In this document: piece after piece, positions 21,340 to 31,338 of the stretch
Numbering within the stretch: the first letter of the stretch is position 1
How the letters are laid out: every line of letters begins with the position of its first letter
Origin: Allolobophora icterica
Lineage: Eukaryota; Annelida; Clitellata; Crassiclitellata; Lumbricidae
DNA: 64,000 nucleotides
NCBI GenBank assembly: GCA_963556255.1
Contig: OY744606.1
Span: 5,656,627-5,720,626 of the forward strand
Direction: 5' to 3'
The notes under the pieces: generated by a model
Told to the model about the DNA's origin: nothing
The model's database searches: none
What the model saw: only the letters and a program-made list of their open reading frames with translations
Made by a program: the position numbers and the translations under genes

Positions 21340-22395
21340 CACAGGCGCGCTGTAATTATATTGCTTCGTGATACAATCTTTTAGAGGTGTCTAATGGCAG
21401 CATTTTTTATCCAGTGTTTAACGATTTCGGGGCTCTCACAGCCGTTGAGGTCAATCTTGTGACATCGTCTTAATTGTATTTGTGAGTTAATTGGTTCCTA
21501 TGTTCTCGTATAGCATCAGACCCTGAAGGTTGGCGCGTAGGCTTATATTCAGGTGCTAAATTTTGGCACGGAATTGCTCTTAGATACCTTTATAAGTTGG
21601 TGAAATCAACCTATTTAATAATCGCCCGCCGGGTTAACTACACTTATGGTCATCAAACAAACAGAACTGCCCATAGGAAATCTCGATATAAGTGATAATT
21701 TTGATGATAAGCCCATAGTATCGAAGGCCTTTGGAGACTGTTAGGAAGTCATTTTTTGTAGAGTTTGTTTGCACCTTTAGTTTCCATTGTGACTTTTCTG
21801 CAATTCCCGACTGCATTTTAGTTATTTCTTTATCTATACGTTTTCCGACTATATTATAATTTTTTGTCCGGCATTGCTGTTGTTGCAATTTGGTAACTGG
21901 AAATGGTCAGTTGCGAATTTTTTGTAAAGGAGCAAACAAGACCATAGCCTGGTCGACCATGCCGGTGTGCGGCTAATCTTGAAATTTATCAATACAATAT
22001 TCAAAAATTAGTATTCAATTGCTAGCGAGATGGCTATAAATAAATATAATTATAACGATATTAGTTAAAGTTAAGACTTTGGAAGGCAAATATTAGGAGC
22101 GGCAAACACATAGCCATGGCCGATGGTTATTAATTTAAATCCGGTCATTAATGTTGTTCTTCTTATTTTTGGATAATCTCAGGTTTTTTGTGTTCTTCTA
22201 TTCCTCTTACGATCATCATTCTTTTCATATTAATGTTAAATTTCTGTAGTTATGCTAGACGGTTAGTTTTAAGTGTTTAACGACATCTTTTGACCACCGT
22301 ATTTCCTTTTATACCAGTCTACATAAGAATCTATGATTTGCTGGAATTGATGCCGTTGTGTGCTATATATAGCATCGGTTGATTGCACTTGAAAG
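21340..22395 (+). repeat. Duplicated segment, copy A part 1
   Basis: Aligns by eye with parts of 47627-48870: shared blocks include AGGTGTCTAATG, ACTGTCCATAGGAAA or near forms, TTTTTTGTAGAGTT, CATTGTTGTTGTTGCAATTTGG and AACAAACAAGACCAT. It ends at ATAGCATCGGTTGATTGCAC just before the composite element. No conserved reading frame between copies, so non-coding. Confidence 0.7.
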
Positions 22396-22595
22396 CATAG
22401 GCGTAATTTGTGGGGAGTACGAGGGGTACACGTACCCCCCACTTTTCGGACTGGGGGGTACCGTACCCCCCACTTTTTGAACAATGCCAATGAATATTTT
22501 ATTATTGTGCCTTCCCAGAGATCGCAGTCTCAGCCTTGTTTCGTGTATGTAAGAAATTGGTACCCCCCACTTTTTAGACCAAAGTTACGCCCCTG
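22396..22595 (+). mobile_element. AGGCGTAA MITE, left copy of the composite
   Basis: CATAGGCGTAATTTGTGGGG to AAAGTTACGCCCCTG, 200 bp, closely related to the copy at 26888-27086. Confidence 0.85.
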
Positions 22596-22797
22596 CTCCA
22601 ACTGTCAGAGAGAAACTCATGCGTAGAGACAAAAATACTATGTCTCGCAAGACTACACGATTAGCAGATTACATTATATATTGTATACTGTATATTGTAT
22701 AATGTATACAATACATTATATACTGGTGCCCTGCACTTGGGCTTTGAGTGGCGCTTTAGAAGTTTGGAGATTACGATTGTTAGCATGCTTAGACCCC

Positions 22798-23010
22798 TGT
22801 AAAATGGACGCATTTAACCTTTGGTCATTTAAGTGTTGGTCATTTGTGCGGTGATTATTTAACCCTTGGCCAGTTAACATTTGGTCATTTAAGCATGGGT
22901 CACTTAAACGTGGTCATTTAACCCTTGGTCATTTAAGCGTTGATAATTTAAGCGCTGTTCGTTTAAGCGCTCGTCATTTAAGCGCTGGTCATTTAACCGT
23001 TTGTTATTTT
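22798..23010 (+). repeat. Degenerate GGTCATTTAA short-unit array
   Basis: At least ten imperfect 14-17-bp units such as TTGGTCATTTAAGCG and CTGGTCATTTAAGCG. Function unknown. Confidence 0.75.
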
Positions 23011-23169
23011 GTTATACTGCGCAGATATTCGGTTCCAGTGCATGGGGACTTGGACAGACGATGATGGAAACATCTGGTCAGGAGTGGCAGATGTTGGAGA
23101 GATCGTCTAGGCTACAGGGACAGGTTCCGTTGTCTTGTAAGTCAACTGAAACACAACTGCATATCCTCT

Positions 23170-23460
23170 ACAATATGTAAGTATGTATGTATGTATGTAT
23201 GTGTGTATGTATGTATGTATGTATGTATGTATGTATGTATGTATGTATATATGTATGTATGTGTGTGCAATCATGTGTATATGTATGCATATGTGTATGT
23301 ATGCATGTGTGTATGATGTATGTATGTGTGTATGTATGTGTGTATGTGTGTATATGCATGTGTGTATGATGTATGTATGTTTGTATGTATGTATGTATGT
23401 ATGTATGTATGTATGTGTGTATGTGTGTATATGCATGTGTGTGTGTAAGTATGTATTCAT
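23170..23460. repeat. (GTAT)n array
   Basis: Imperfect GTAT/GTGT tetranucleotide repeats; the frames across it are artefacts. Confidence 0.95.
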
Positions 23461-24197
23461 GTGTAAATATATACAACGTTGTAAACAGTGCGACTGCTGA
23501 AAGGTTCGCGAGCTTGAACGTGTGTGTTTTCGTGTGTTCCTGTGTTCGTAGCTGACCCGTCATGACCAGGAACAGGACTTGAACAAAGTCCATTACTCGG
23601 TGTAGCTGGTGGGCCGAGTGCTCATCCCTCAAGAGTCCATACGACGGTCCGGTTCGGCTTCTTATCGAACCAGGTTCTATTTCGATACAAATAGAACTCG
23701 TTACAGTCTGACGTTCTTATTACTGTGTCTGTTTGTGATATTTCAAGGGCAGGAGCGGAAACAGAACAGGCAACTTAACGGATTAGGGTCTATACGGTTA
23801 TATACCAAAAGGTTAAAAATTTCGCTTATTAATCCTACATGTGAAAAATGACTTGACTTGAGTTCATAAAAAACCGACGTTTCAACTAGCCTATATTTTG
23901 TCTACATCACAAACTCTTTCTTAGGCCTACTCTACGAGAAACTAACAAAATGATTACCTCATAAAAATATAATGGCGAGAATTAAACGAATGTGTGGCGA
24001 ACTTGCTGTCAGACGATAACATAACAGCGAAAATACAAAACAACGAAATTATGATTCACTAAATTTCAAATATAGGCCACTGATTAAGATTACCAACATA
24101 TTATTTTTGGTAAGAGTTTACAAAATCGACAGTGAATAAACGTATTATGCTGCTGTGAATTTATAGAGCGCCAGTTTAAGAAAGCAATGTGTTTCAG

Positions 24198-24605
24198 TGG
24201 TCGGCGGTTACCAGTTGGACTATACGAGTCTTATGTGCAACTTTCCGAAGAACAATTCCGGCCATTGGTATCACATGAGCGAAAACGATGTGAACGTCGA
24301 CATCAACGCCTCCCACATCTACTTCAAGACGCGCATCGATCAGTATCTGTAGGCAGGCCCGCCGAGAGGGAGGGGCAGGGGGGGCAAATGCCCAGGGGCC
24401 CGGCGATTTCCCCCGCTTTTTAGGGGCCCGGGCCGGGCCGCAATCAACTTTCTCATAGAGCCTAATGATAGTTTAAAGGCCCGTGACTGCTCTGCCTAGG
24501 GGCCCGGAATTTCTGTCGGTGGCCCTGTCTGTAGGCCTACAAGGAATCCTTCTTCATCTGCAAGATGCACTCAGGCTCCAGATACCTCACAGTCTATGTG
24601 TATGT
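24198..24605 (+). pseudogene. Exon-like coding segment split by a MITE, product unknown
   Basis: After an acceptor-like TGTTTCAG a frame with strongly coding-like codon choice includes CNFPKNNSGHWYHMSENDVN and VDINASHIYFKTRIDQYL. It then meets TAG GCC, and a matching open frame YKESFFICKMHSGSRYLTV resumes in phase once the MITE at 24354-24527 and one copy of its target duplication are discounted. Possibly two parts of one extracellular-type exon. It lies inside the composite insertion, so it may be a captured host fragment. I cannot name the family. Confidence 0.35.
24354..24527 (+). mobile_element. hAT-like MITE in the exon-like segment
   Basis: Perfect 8-bp duplication TCTGTAGG (24346-24353 and 24528-24535) around a 174-bp GC-rich element with ends CAGGCCCGCCGAGAGG and GTCGGTGGCCCTG, internally rich in GGGGCCCGG. 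The duplication includes part of a TAGGCCTA palindrome, so the palindrome was there first. Confidence 0.8.
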
Positions 24606-24819
24606 GTGTATATGGATGTGTGTATGATGTATGTATGTTTGTATGTATGTATGTATGTCGGAAAATGGTAATTGTAATTTAGTAACTTCTGTAGTGCCGG
24701 TGTCTACTGCACAAGGCATCAACCGATGGTGCACCAAAACCAAATCAGGTCAACATCCAGAAGATAGACTCTAATTAACGCTTTATGTTTCTTATTTCTT
24801 TTTTTGTTTATTGCCTCTG

Positions 24820-24910
24820 GCTATCGACCAGAAGAAAGTGTTACCATGTACAGCCAGGTGGACTGGAGCGTCCTGGCAGGACCCCCCAATTTTAACTCCC
24901 CTCCTTCAGG
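24820..24910 (+). pseudogene. Second exon-like segment in the composite element
   Basis: A pyrimidine-rich stretch (TTTCTTTTTTTGTTTATTG) is followed by a frame containing ESVTMYSQVDWSVLAGPPNF with G/C-rich third positions, then CTTCAGGGCCAG|GTACAC as a possible donor. It is 230 bases downstream of the split segment at 24198-24605. Recognition is by composition and splice-like signals only; no family known to me. Confidence 0.25.
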
Positions 24911-25499
24911 GCCAGGTACACGATTTTACTCATGTACATAGTAAACACTTTAATCTTGATCAACAGACCGAGAAGCGATAGCGTTGTATCGCGAAGCTGC
25001 CTTTTATATTTTATTTGACCTAAACTAAAAAGGGGTTCAAGGAAGCTCAGTTTTCTGCAGGAATAACTAATACAATTCAGGGTTTGCGGTTAAAAGTAAA
25101 GATAACACTTAAAAACACTTCAAATATTGCAATTTTTAATACCAAGTTTTTAATACTTTCTGTACACTTTGATCAGATATCTGTAATTTCTTTTTCTTTC
25201 CTATGTGACTATGGTTATAGCGACCGTAGTGTGGCGCTCCTAGTGGCAGAATTGTTTAACGTCGTGTTAACGTAACAAAAGTATGCGGTTTCTATGATGA
25301 AAATAGACTGATAATAATTTTTAGGCAATAAACAATTGCCTGTATTAGCAGACAATTATATTTAATATGCGCTGTATTGTCTATTACCATTTATATGACA
25401 TTTCATTTCATTTTAAAGCTAATTTTGCAGAACTTTTGCAGTGCGCAACTATGCCACATGGGATCGACCCTCACTCTATCAACAATTGCTTAGACTTGT

Positions 25500-25510
25500 G
25501 TTTGTTTGTT

Positions 25511-25560
<50 letters not shown>

Positions 25561-25574
25561 TATATGAGTATGTG

Positions 25575-25607
<33 letters not shown>

Positions 25608-25632
25608 GCGCGCGCGTGTGTAGATGTGCGTG
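25500..25632. repeat. (GT)n with a short (GC)n run
   Basis: GT dinucleotides with TGTA interruptions, then GTGC and GCGC units (about 25585-25618). Confidence 0.95.
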
Positions 25633-25869
25633 TGTTAAAAATATAGAATGCTTTGATTTCAGTGAGGTCGATTTCGTTTGCTTCGATCTGATACCAAGAC
25701 ATCACAGCATCCTACGTTGGCGAATGGGTCAGTATTGCAACAACACGTAGGCCTCAATTAATCACCTCTTCGTCTTATTGTCTGTTAATTAGACTATTTT
25801 GATTCACAAGTAACATACAATTCAGTTGATGGTGATTTGTTTCTTCCTTCATTCATTCCTTCAATCGAA

Positions 25870-26498
25870 CAATCATTTGTTCGTTCGTTCGTTCGTTAGT
25901 TCAGTCGGTCGATCAGTCAGTCAGCCAGCCAGCCAGCCAGTCAGTCAGCGGGACTTGTCAATAAATTACATTAAAATATTATGTCTTGTACCTCACGTAA
26001 ACCGTCTGACTGACAGATCGACTGATTGATTGATTGACTGATTGATTGACTGGTTGAATGTTTGATTTATTTATTGATTGACTGACTTATTGATTGACTG
26101 AGTGATCGATTGGTTGATTGATTGACTGATTGATTGACTGAATGATTGATTGGTTGATTGGTTGACTGGTTGGTTGTTTGTTTGATTTATTTATTGATTG
26201 ACTGACTTATTGATTGACTGAATGATTGGTTGACTGATTGACTGATTGATTGACTGAATGATTGATTGATTGACTGGTTGATTGTTTGATTTATTTACTG
26301 AGTGACTTATTGATTGACTTATTGACTGACTGACTGACTGACTGACTGACTGACTGACTGACTGACTGACTGACTGACTGACTGACTGACTGACTGACTG
26401 ACTGACTGACTGACTGACTGACTGACTGACTGACTGACTGACTGACTGACTGACTGACTGACTGACTGACTGACTGACTGACTGACTGACTGACTGAC

Positions 26499-26529
<31 letters not shown>

Positions 26530-26530
26530 G
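25870..26530. repeat. Compound tetranucleotide array, GATT/GACT
   Basis: Short GTTC, CAGT and CAGC runs (25870-25950), a degenerate GATT/GACT tract (26010-26320), then about 45 uninterrupted GACT units (26320-26500) and GATT units to 26527. Frames reading SVSQ or INQS repeats are artefacts. Confidence 0.95.
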
Positions 26531-26887
26531 TGTAGGTAAGCGAGACACATGATCGACTGACAGACAGACAGACAGCGAGCGAGAGCGAGACAGAGAGATT
26601 GCGTTGAAGCTCATTGGGATTGCCAATGCCAGGCGGTGAAAAAGGTATGATGTCTTCGTACATCAGCAGAGACGGTGCCAACGCCATGATGAAGGCTAGA
26701 CCATCGTTATTTATAATTATTGAGCATTTTGAGGGTGTATTTTGTTTGACCTGTTAAGAAGCGAGAACAGTCAATTAATATAATAAGCGACATTACTCCA
26801 CAAAACACATTTGACTGACTGCCTCTCCCGCTAAGTTCGAAGTGAGCGAGTGAATTACTCCTTAACAAAACGTTTAACGGGACAACA

Positions 26888-27086
26888 CATAGGCGTAATT
26901 TGTGAGGGGTAGGAGGAGTACCCGTACCCCCCACTTTTTCGACTGGGGGTACTGTACCCCCACTTTTTTTAACAATGCCAATAAATATTTTATTATTGTG
27001 CCTTCTCAGAGATATCAATCTCAGCCTTGCTTCGTGTGTGTAAGAAATTGGTACCCCCCACTTTTTAGAGCAAACTTACGCCTGTG
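26888..27086 (+). mobile_element. AGGCGTAA MITE, right copy of the composite
   Basis: CATAGGCGTAATTTGTGAGG to AACTTACGCCTGTG. Its outer end abuts CTTGAAAG. Confidence 0.85.
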
Positions 27087-27846
27087 CTTGAAAGGTTTCT
27101 AACGACAACATATTTTTATCAAGTCTTGAACAACATCAGCCTCAACCGGAAAACTATCCACAGAGAAATACTTGGAAGAAGATTTGATGTGTAGTATCCG
27201 CTAAATTTGTTGCAGTTGTCTACTATATAGCATCGGTTGATATACTTTAAAGGTGTTTAAACACGACATACATTTATCAAGTCTTGAATAACATCAGAAT
27301 CTAATTGAATCCTATATCCACAAAAGTACATGGAAGAAGATTCGATATTCATCCACGGAGAAGCTCAACGAAGGAATGGTTAGATAGCCTAACAGTGAAA
27401 TGCTTTGCTATGCAAAAGGTGTGAACACGTAGACAAGGAGAGCATAAGCAGAGTGGAGAAGGCATGTACAGAAATTAGACGCACCTATTCAGAATTTGCA
27501 CTAGAGGTTTAGCAAAAAAAATAAAGGAGGGTACCATGGATTTCACAGGAAGGCTGAAGCTGAGGAACCAGAGAAAACATGTCAAGGCAATTAAGCACAC
27601 AGTGCACAAAACAGTAAAATGTACAACAGGATAACAAGAGAACTAGATCCAGTAGGCATATGCCTATATTAATTAAACAGACTTATTGTTTGATGTACAG
27701 ATATCCAATATATTTTACAGAGTGACGGCGGAACTTGAACAGAACGTGGCATATTGTGGCATGGGGAGGGGGCAAACATCGGCGGGTGTATATTTACAGT
27801 AAATCATTATTTACAGACGGTGTCACGCACCCCTAATTGTTCCCAT

Positions 27847-28020
27847 CCATAGGCGTAGGGGAAATTTAAATGGAAATTTACTATTCAGATTCGGGCAAGT
27901 TGGAGCTATATAGTTTGTTCAGGATTTTCCAGGCGCCTTCTTGTCCGAAGAACAATAACACCCGAAATTTTGGGTGCATGCAAGTGCCCCTTCTGACCCT
28001 CTGCCTCCTACTCATAATAT
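27847..28020 (+). mobile_element. MITE-like insertion in copy A
   Basis: Flanked by a perfect 8-bp duplication GTTCCCAT (27839-27846 and 28021-28028). The paralogue at 49548-49560 has a single AATTGTTCCCATTGCTC, so it is an empty site. Ends CCATAGGCGTAGGGG and, on the minus strand, ATATTATGAGTAGGAGG are only loosely complementary. The 97-codon frame across it is not conserved. Confidence 0.75.
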
Positions 28021-28743
28021 GTTCCCATCTAAACCTCTTTAACCTAAATTCGACCACGTCTCCAAGCAAGCGCCTGACTCCGGCTCTAAACAATTTAAAC
28101 ATGGTAATCACTTGTGTAACTTGCACAGGTATACGGACACAACTTTACATATGGTTTATCTGAAGTTTAGCTCAAACCAAAATATGACATTAATGCATAT
28201 GCATTTAACAGAATATTTGCAATCTATCAACAAAATTATATTATACAGTATTTAGACATTCCAGTCAGTATGCCAGTATGTCATTCAAACACATAACTTA
28301 ATCTATCTTCCCTCGAAAGGTAATAAGTCTTATAGACAGCGACCTTTATTTGTGCATTCTATCGGGTTGCCTATAAGTCCCTAGAGTATGGATGCATTAG
28401 AGATTTGCAAATTAACATAACACAAATATATATTTATAAGCTATTAATCAAGTGTTTAAAAAAACATTTCTCACGAAATGTCCGACAATGTATAGTAGAG
28501 GATGTATATATATGGTGGTTCCCACAACTTGTCACATATATAGGTCAGTGGAATGTATTTTAAGATAGTACAATCTATTGTTTAAATTCGCATGGCCCAT
28601 GCAATCTTATTCTGTTTAATAGAACTTGTTTTTTCGGACGAGAGTTTAAGTACTTAGTATCGATCCTCAGAACAGGGCAATGAGTGAACTATGCGGTTGA
28701 CGATTGATCCCGTCTATATATACGGTCGGGGAACACCGTTTTA

Positions 28744-28759
28744 CGGGTGTTTACAGAGA

Positions 28760-28790
<31 letters not shown>

Positions 28791-28828
28791 CAATGCATAA
28801 ATATATATATATATATATTTATGCATTG

Positions 28829-28865
<37 letters not shown>

Positions 28866-28879
28866 TCTGTAAACATCAC

Positions 28880-28917
<38 letters not shown>

Positions 28918-28930
28918 GCATTGCTAATTA
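28744..28930. repeat. AT-rich multi-hairpin
   Basis: GGGTGTTTACAGAGAATATA pairs with TATATTCTCTGTAAACATCA (28856-28878). Inside, TTAGCAATGCATAAATATAT pairs with ATATATTTATGCATTGCTAA, and a third TTTATGCATTGCTAA lies at 28913. Strong cruciform potential. The paralogue at 49780-49900 has only the outer left block followed by plain (AT)n. Confidence 0.8.
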
Positions 28931-28965
28931 TTTGTCGACATCTCATGGCGGCCTGATTAGGCCTA

Positions 28966-29693
28966 TGTCGCGTGAGGAGATCGACAACAACGACGAGATG
29001 GCATCATCATTATGATGTAAGCGTCGTTGCCGGTCGAGATAGGATGATGACGGACGAAAAGCCAGTCTCCACTTGGGCAACAATGAAGGCAGCGAGGCCC
29101 AGGTGTAATCGGACACCACACAGCCAAGGTGTAATAGGACACCTCGCGGCTATGGTGTAACCAGACACCGCCCGCGCTGCAGGCGAGCGACGACCCGCGT
29201 ATCGAGGAGCAATCTGACACTAATTGACGATAGCTTGACGTGGGGAGGGGGGCTGACTGATGCACGCTGGAGTTCCTACTTAACAGAAGGGAACGGAGAA
29301 CACGGGACTTATACTGCTGACGAGGGCGACGCGTGGACATCGGTCGAGCGAACAACATCGAGAGGAGCGACCAGCGGCGGCGGCAGAGTATTAGTCCGTC
29401 AGATTCAGAGACTGACGCGAAAGAACGATCTGTAGTTAGGCTGTACGAAGCAACATTTGAGATAGTCCGATTTAATATCTAAACGCTTTAATACTACGTG
29501 GAAGTTCCCGTAGAGTTAGTGTATATATATTTGTTTCTTTAATTAAATTCATTTATTAATTAAACAAAGTTCGTCGTGAATCTTCTATAGAAAAGTTAGG
29601 CACGTTAAATAAAAGTGCAAGTAAAAGAACAAGCAATCGAGGGTCGACATCAACACACGGCAATCACACGACGGGCGACCTCCGATTGCGACA
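28966..29693 (+). repeat. 5' LTR of gypsy copy A
   Basis: Starts TGTCGCGTGAGG and ends GATTGCGACA, with 6-bp inverted termini TGTCGC/GCGACA. Three 16-bp palindromic boxes of the form GGTGTAA-4nt-GACACC start at 29102, 29128 and 29154, exactly 26 bp apart. An AATAAA poly(A) signal is at 29608-29613. Confidence 0.95.
29102..29169 (+). promoter_or_regulatory. Three phased palindromic boxes in the LTR
   Basis: GGTGTAATCGGACACC, GGTGTAATAGGACACC and GGTGTAACCAGACACC at 26-bp spacing. Each is an imperfect dyad (GGTGT..ACACC), the form of a site for a dimeric DNA-binding protein. All four LTRs in the window keep them. No factor can be named. Confidence 0.5.
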
Positions 29694-29694
29694 T

Positions 29695-29712
29695 TGGCGC
29701 AGTCGACAGGAT
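29695..29712 (+). promoter_or_regulatory. Primer-binding site, tRNA-Ser-like
   Basis: TGGCGCAGTCGACAGGAT begins one base after the LTR end. TGG is the complement of a tRNA CCA end, and the rest fits the 3' acceptor/T-arm of a serine tRNA with about one or two mismatches, from my memory of such tRNAs. It would prime minus-strand DNA synthesis. Confidence 0.75.
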
Positions 29713-30222
29713 TTTTCAACTGAAGACGTCACGACGAAAAGCGGAACCGGAAACGGAAAAGAGGAATCTCAACAGATCGGGACCAGCGGCGAATACAACC
29801 CTTCGCAACTGGAGAAATCGAGTGCCGGACTCCGAAGACGAAGGACTCGAAGCAACCGACAGCAACAGGCAAGGACGAGGAACAAGAGCGCCAACGGACG
29901 ACCGACCATCGCTAGCAACGACGGACGGGAGTGGCAACGGAGGACAGCGGATCAGCCAAGATACCAAAAGACGGAGCACGCTCGACGTATTCAGAGGGTA
30001 AGTCCTTACTGGTAGTCGTGGTAATCTGTGAGGTTGCGGTTGAGGTCTGGATGAGGATTGGTGTGCGAATAGCCGAGGCTTTTGCGTAGCTCCTTTTGCT
30101 CAGTTCTGTTCTTGTTGTATTTGTGGTAGAATTTTAGGACGTTGTTTTCTTTGATTTCTGACCAGCGGTGACTCTCCTCTAACTTACTTATCTTTTTCTA
30201 TTAGTGAGCGGACTGTTGGAAG
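29713..30222 (+). other. Untranslated leader of gypsy copy A
   Basis: About 510 bases between primer site and gag ATG, nearly identical to the leader of copy B. It holds AGAGGGTAAGTCC (donor-like) near 29997 and CTTATCTTTTTCTATTAG (acceptor-like) ending at 30205. An open frame through its first 290 bases lacks an ATG and does not join the gag frame after such a splice. Confidence 0.6.
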
Positions 30223-31338
30223 ATGGATAAGTTGTCGGCATGGAAAAGAATGATGGTGCGGAACATACCCCATCACAGACTAGTCGCATATCTGAGAAAG
30301 ATGGGACTAGGAGAGGAGGAATTGGATCCCATGAATATGAACCAGCTCCGAGAGGCTAGCGCTGAAATAATTGTTTCTGGACGGGAGGCCCCGCCAGAAG
30401 TAAGTGAGGAAGTAGGCACAGATAGCCTAGATAGCATTATTAGCTCGACGGTGCAGAGGCAGCTAGTCGAGCTCAGACGATTAAAGTGCGAGAGAAAGGA
30501 AGCGGAGAGAGCGGAGAGGAGAAAAGAAGAGGAGGAGGAAAGGCAGAGAAGGATCGAAGAAGAGAAAGAGAGGAAACTAGAAGAGGAAGAAGAAAGGCAG
30601 AGAAGAGAAGAGAGAGAGGAAGCGGAGAAACTGAGGAAAGAAGAAAAGGGGGAAACGGAGAAGCAGAGGAGAGAAAAGAGAGAGGAAGCGGAGAAGAGAC
30701 TCAGGCTGCTTGAGGAGAGAGCGGAGAGGAGAATGGAAGAGAAGGAGGAAAGGCAGAGAAGGATCGAAGAAGAGAGAGAGAGGAGACTAAAAGAGAAAGA
30801 AGAGAGACAGAGGCTCCTTGAGGAGAAGCGGGCTGAGAAGTTCAGGATGATTGGGGAGGAGAACAGGCTGCTTGAGGAGAAGGAAGCTGAGAGATTAAGG
30901 TTTCAGGAGAAGTTGAGGAAAGAAGAAAAGGAGGAAACAGAGAGACTCAGAATGCCAGAGGAAAAGCAGGCTGAGAAGCTCCGGCTTCAGGAGGAGAAGC
31001 AGAGAAGAGAAGAGAAAGAAGAAAGACTGAAGAAAGAAGAGAAGGAGGAGGCTGAGAAGTTAAGGCTTCAGGAGGAGAAGCGGAGGAGAGAAGAAATGGA
31101 GGAGACTTATGTAAGAGAGTACATGAAAGTGTATATTACAGGGCTCCCTGTGACATCGTCTCTAATAGATAGCGGGGCCGAATACAATTGTGCGCGAGCA
31201 GAACTAATCAGGCCGCTCAACCTACCTGTGGTCAAGCAGATAGAGGTGAAGGGGCTGAACGGGCAATCAATGATTGTGGACGTGGTGCGGCTGAGACTAA
31301 AGGGGTCTCAGGCCGGCGATACAGGGAGGGGGAGGTAA
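30223..31338 (+). pseudogene. Truncated gag with protease, gypsy copy A
   Basis: Starts MDKLSAWKRMMVRNIPHHRL. Residues about 85-300 form a charged Glu/Arg/Lys-rich coiled coil. It then jumps directly to the protease region with SSLIDSGAEYNCARAELI (DSG active site). The capsid and CCHC zinc knuckle present in copy B are missing, removed in frame. The frame ends prematurely after GSQAG because of a one-base deletion near 31320. The N-terminal region is much more diverged from copy B than the rest of the element. It cannot form capsids by itself. Confidence 0.85.

Larger units (their letters stand above)
22396..27086 (+). mobile_element. Composite hAT-like insertion bounded by two MITE copies
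   Basis: The left boundary is MITE copy 22396-22595 and the right boundary is MITE copy 26888-27086, in the same orientation. The outer flanks are a perfect 8-bp duplication CTTGAAAG (22388-22395 and 27087-27094). The inner flanks (CTCCAACT and GGACAACA) do not match. The sequence on either side joins into one continuous dispersed repeat whose uninterrupted copy at 47925-47965 has a single CTTTAAAG at that point. So the 4.7-kb block behaves as one insertion using the two outer MITE ends. It carries exon-like segments and a nested MITE. Confidence 0.7.
27087..28965 (+). repeat. Duplicated segment, copy A part 2
   Basis: Aligns with 47945-48060 and then 48985-49800: shared TTTATCAAGTCTTGAA, ACATCAGAATC, GTACCATGGATTTCACAGG, ACAGACGGTGTCACGC, CAAGCAAGC.CCTGA and GGTGTnTACAGAGAATATAT. 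The copies differ by many substitutions and by insertions, and no frame is conserved. Confidence 0.75.

Noticed and set aside
22597..26887. Origin of the composite by integration of a DNA circle through recombination between MITEs
   Set aside because: This would predict matching 8-mers at the inner MITE flanks; CTCCAACT and GGACAACA do not match. Not excluded if the circle's MITE had already lost its duplication.
29997..30205. Intron in the gypsy leader
   Set aside because: Donor- and acceptor-like sites exist in both copies, but splicing does not join the leader frame to gag, and the leader frame lacks an ATG. Kept only as a remark.
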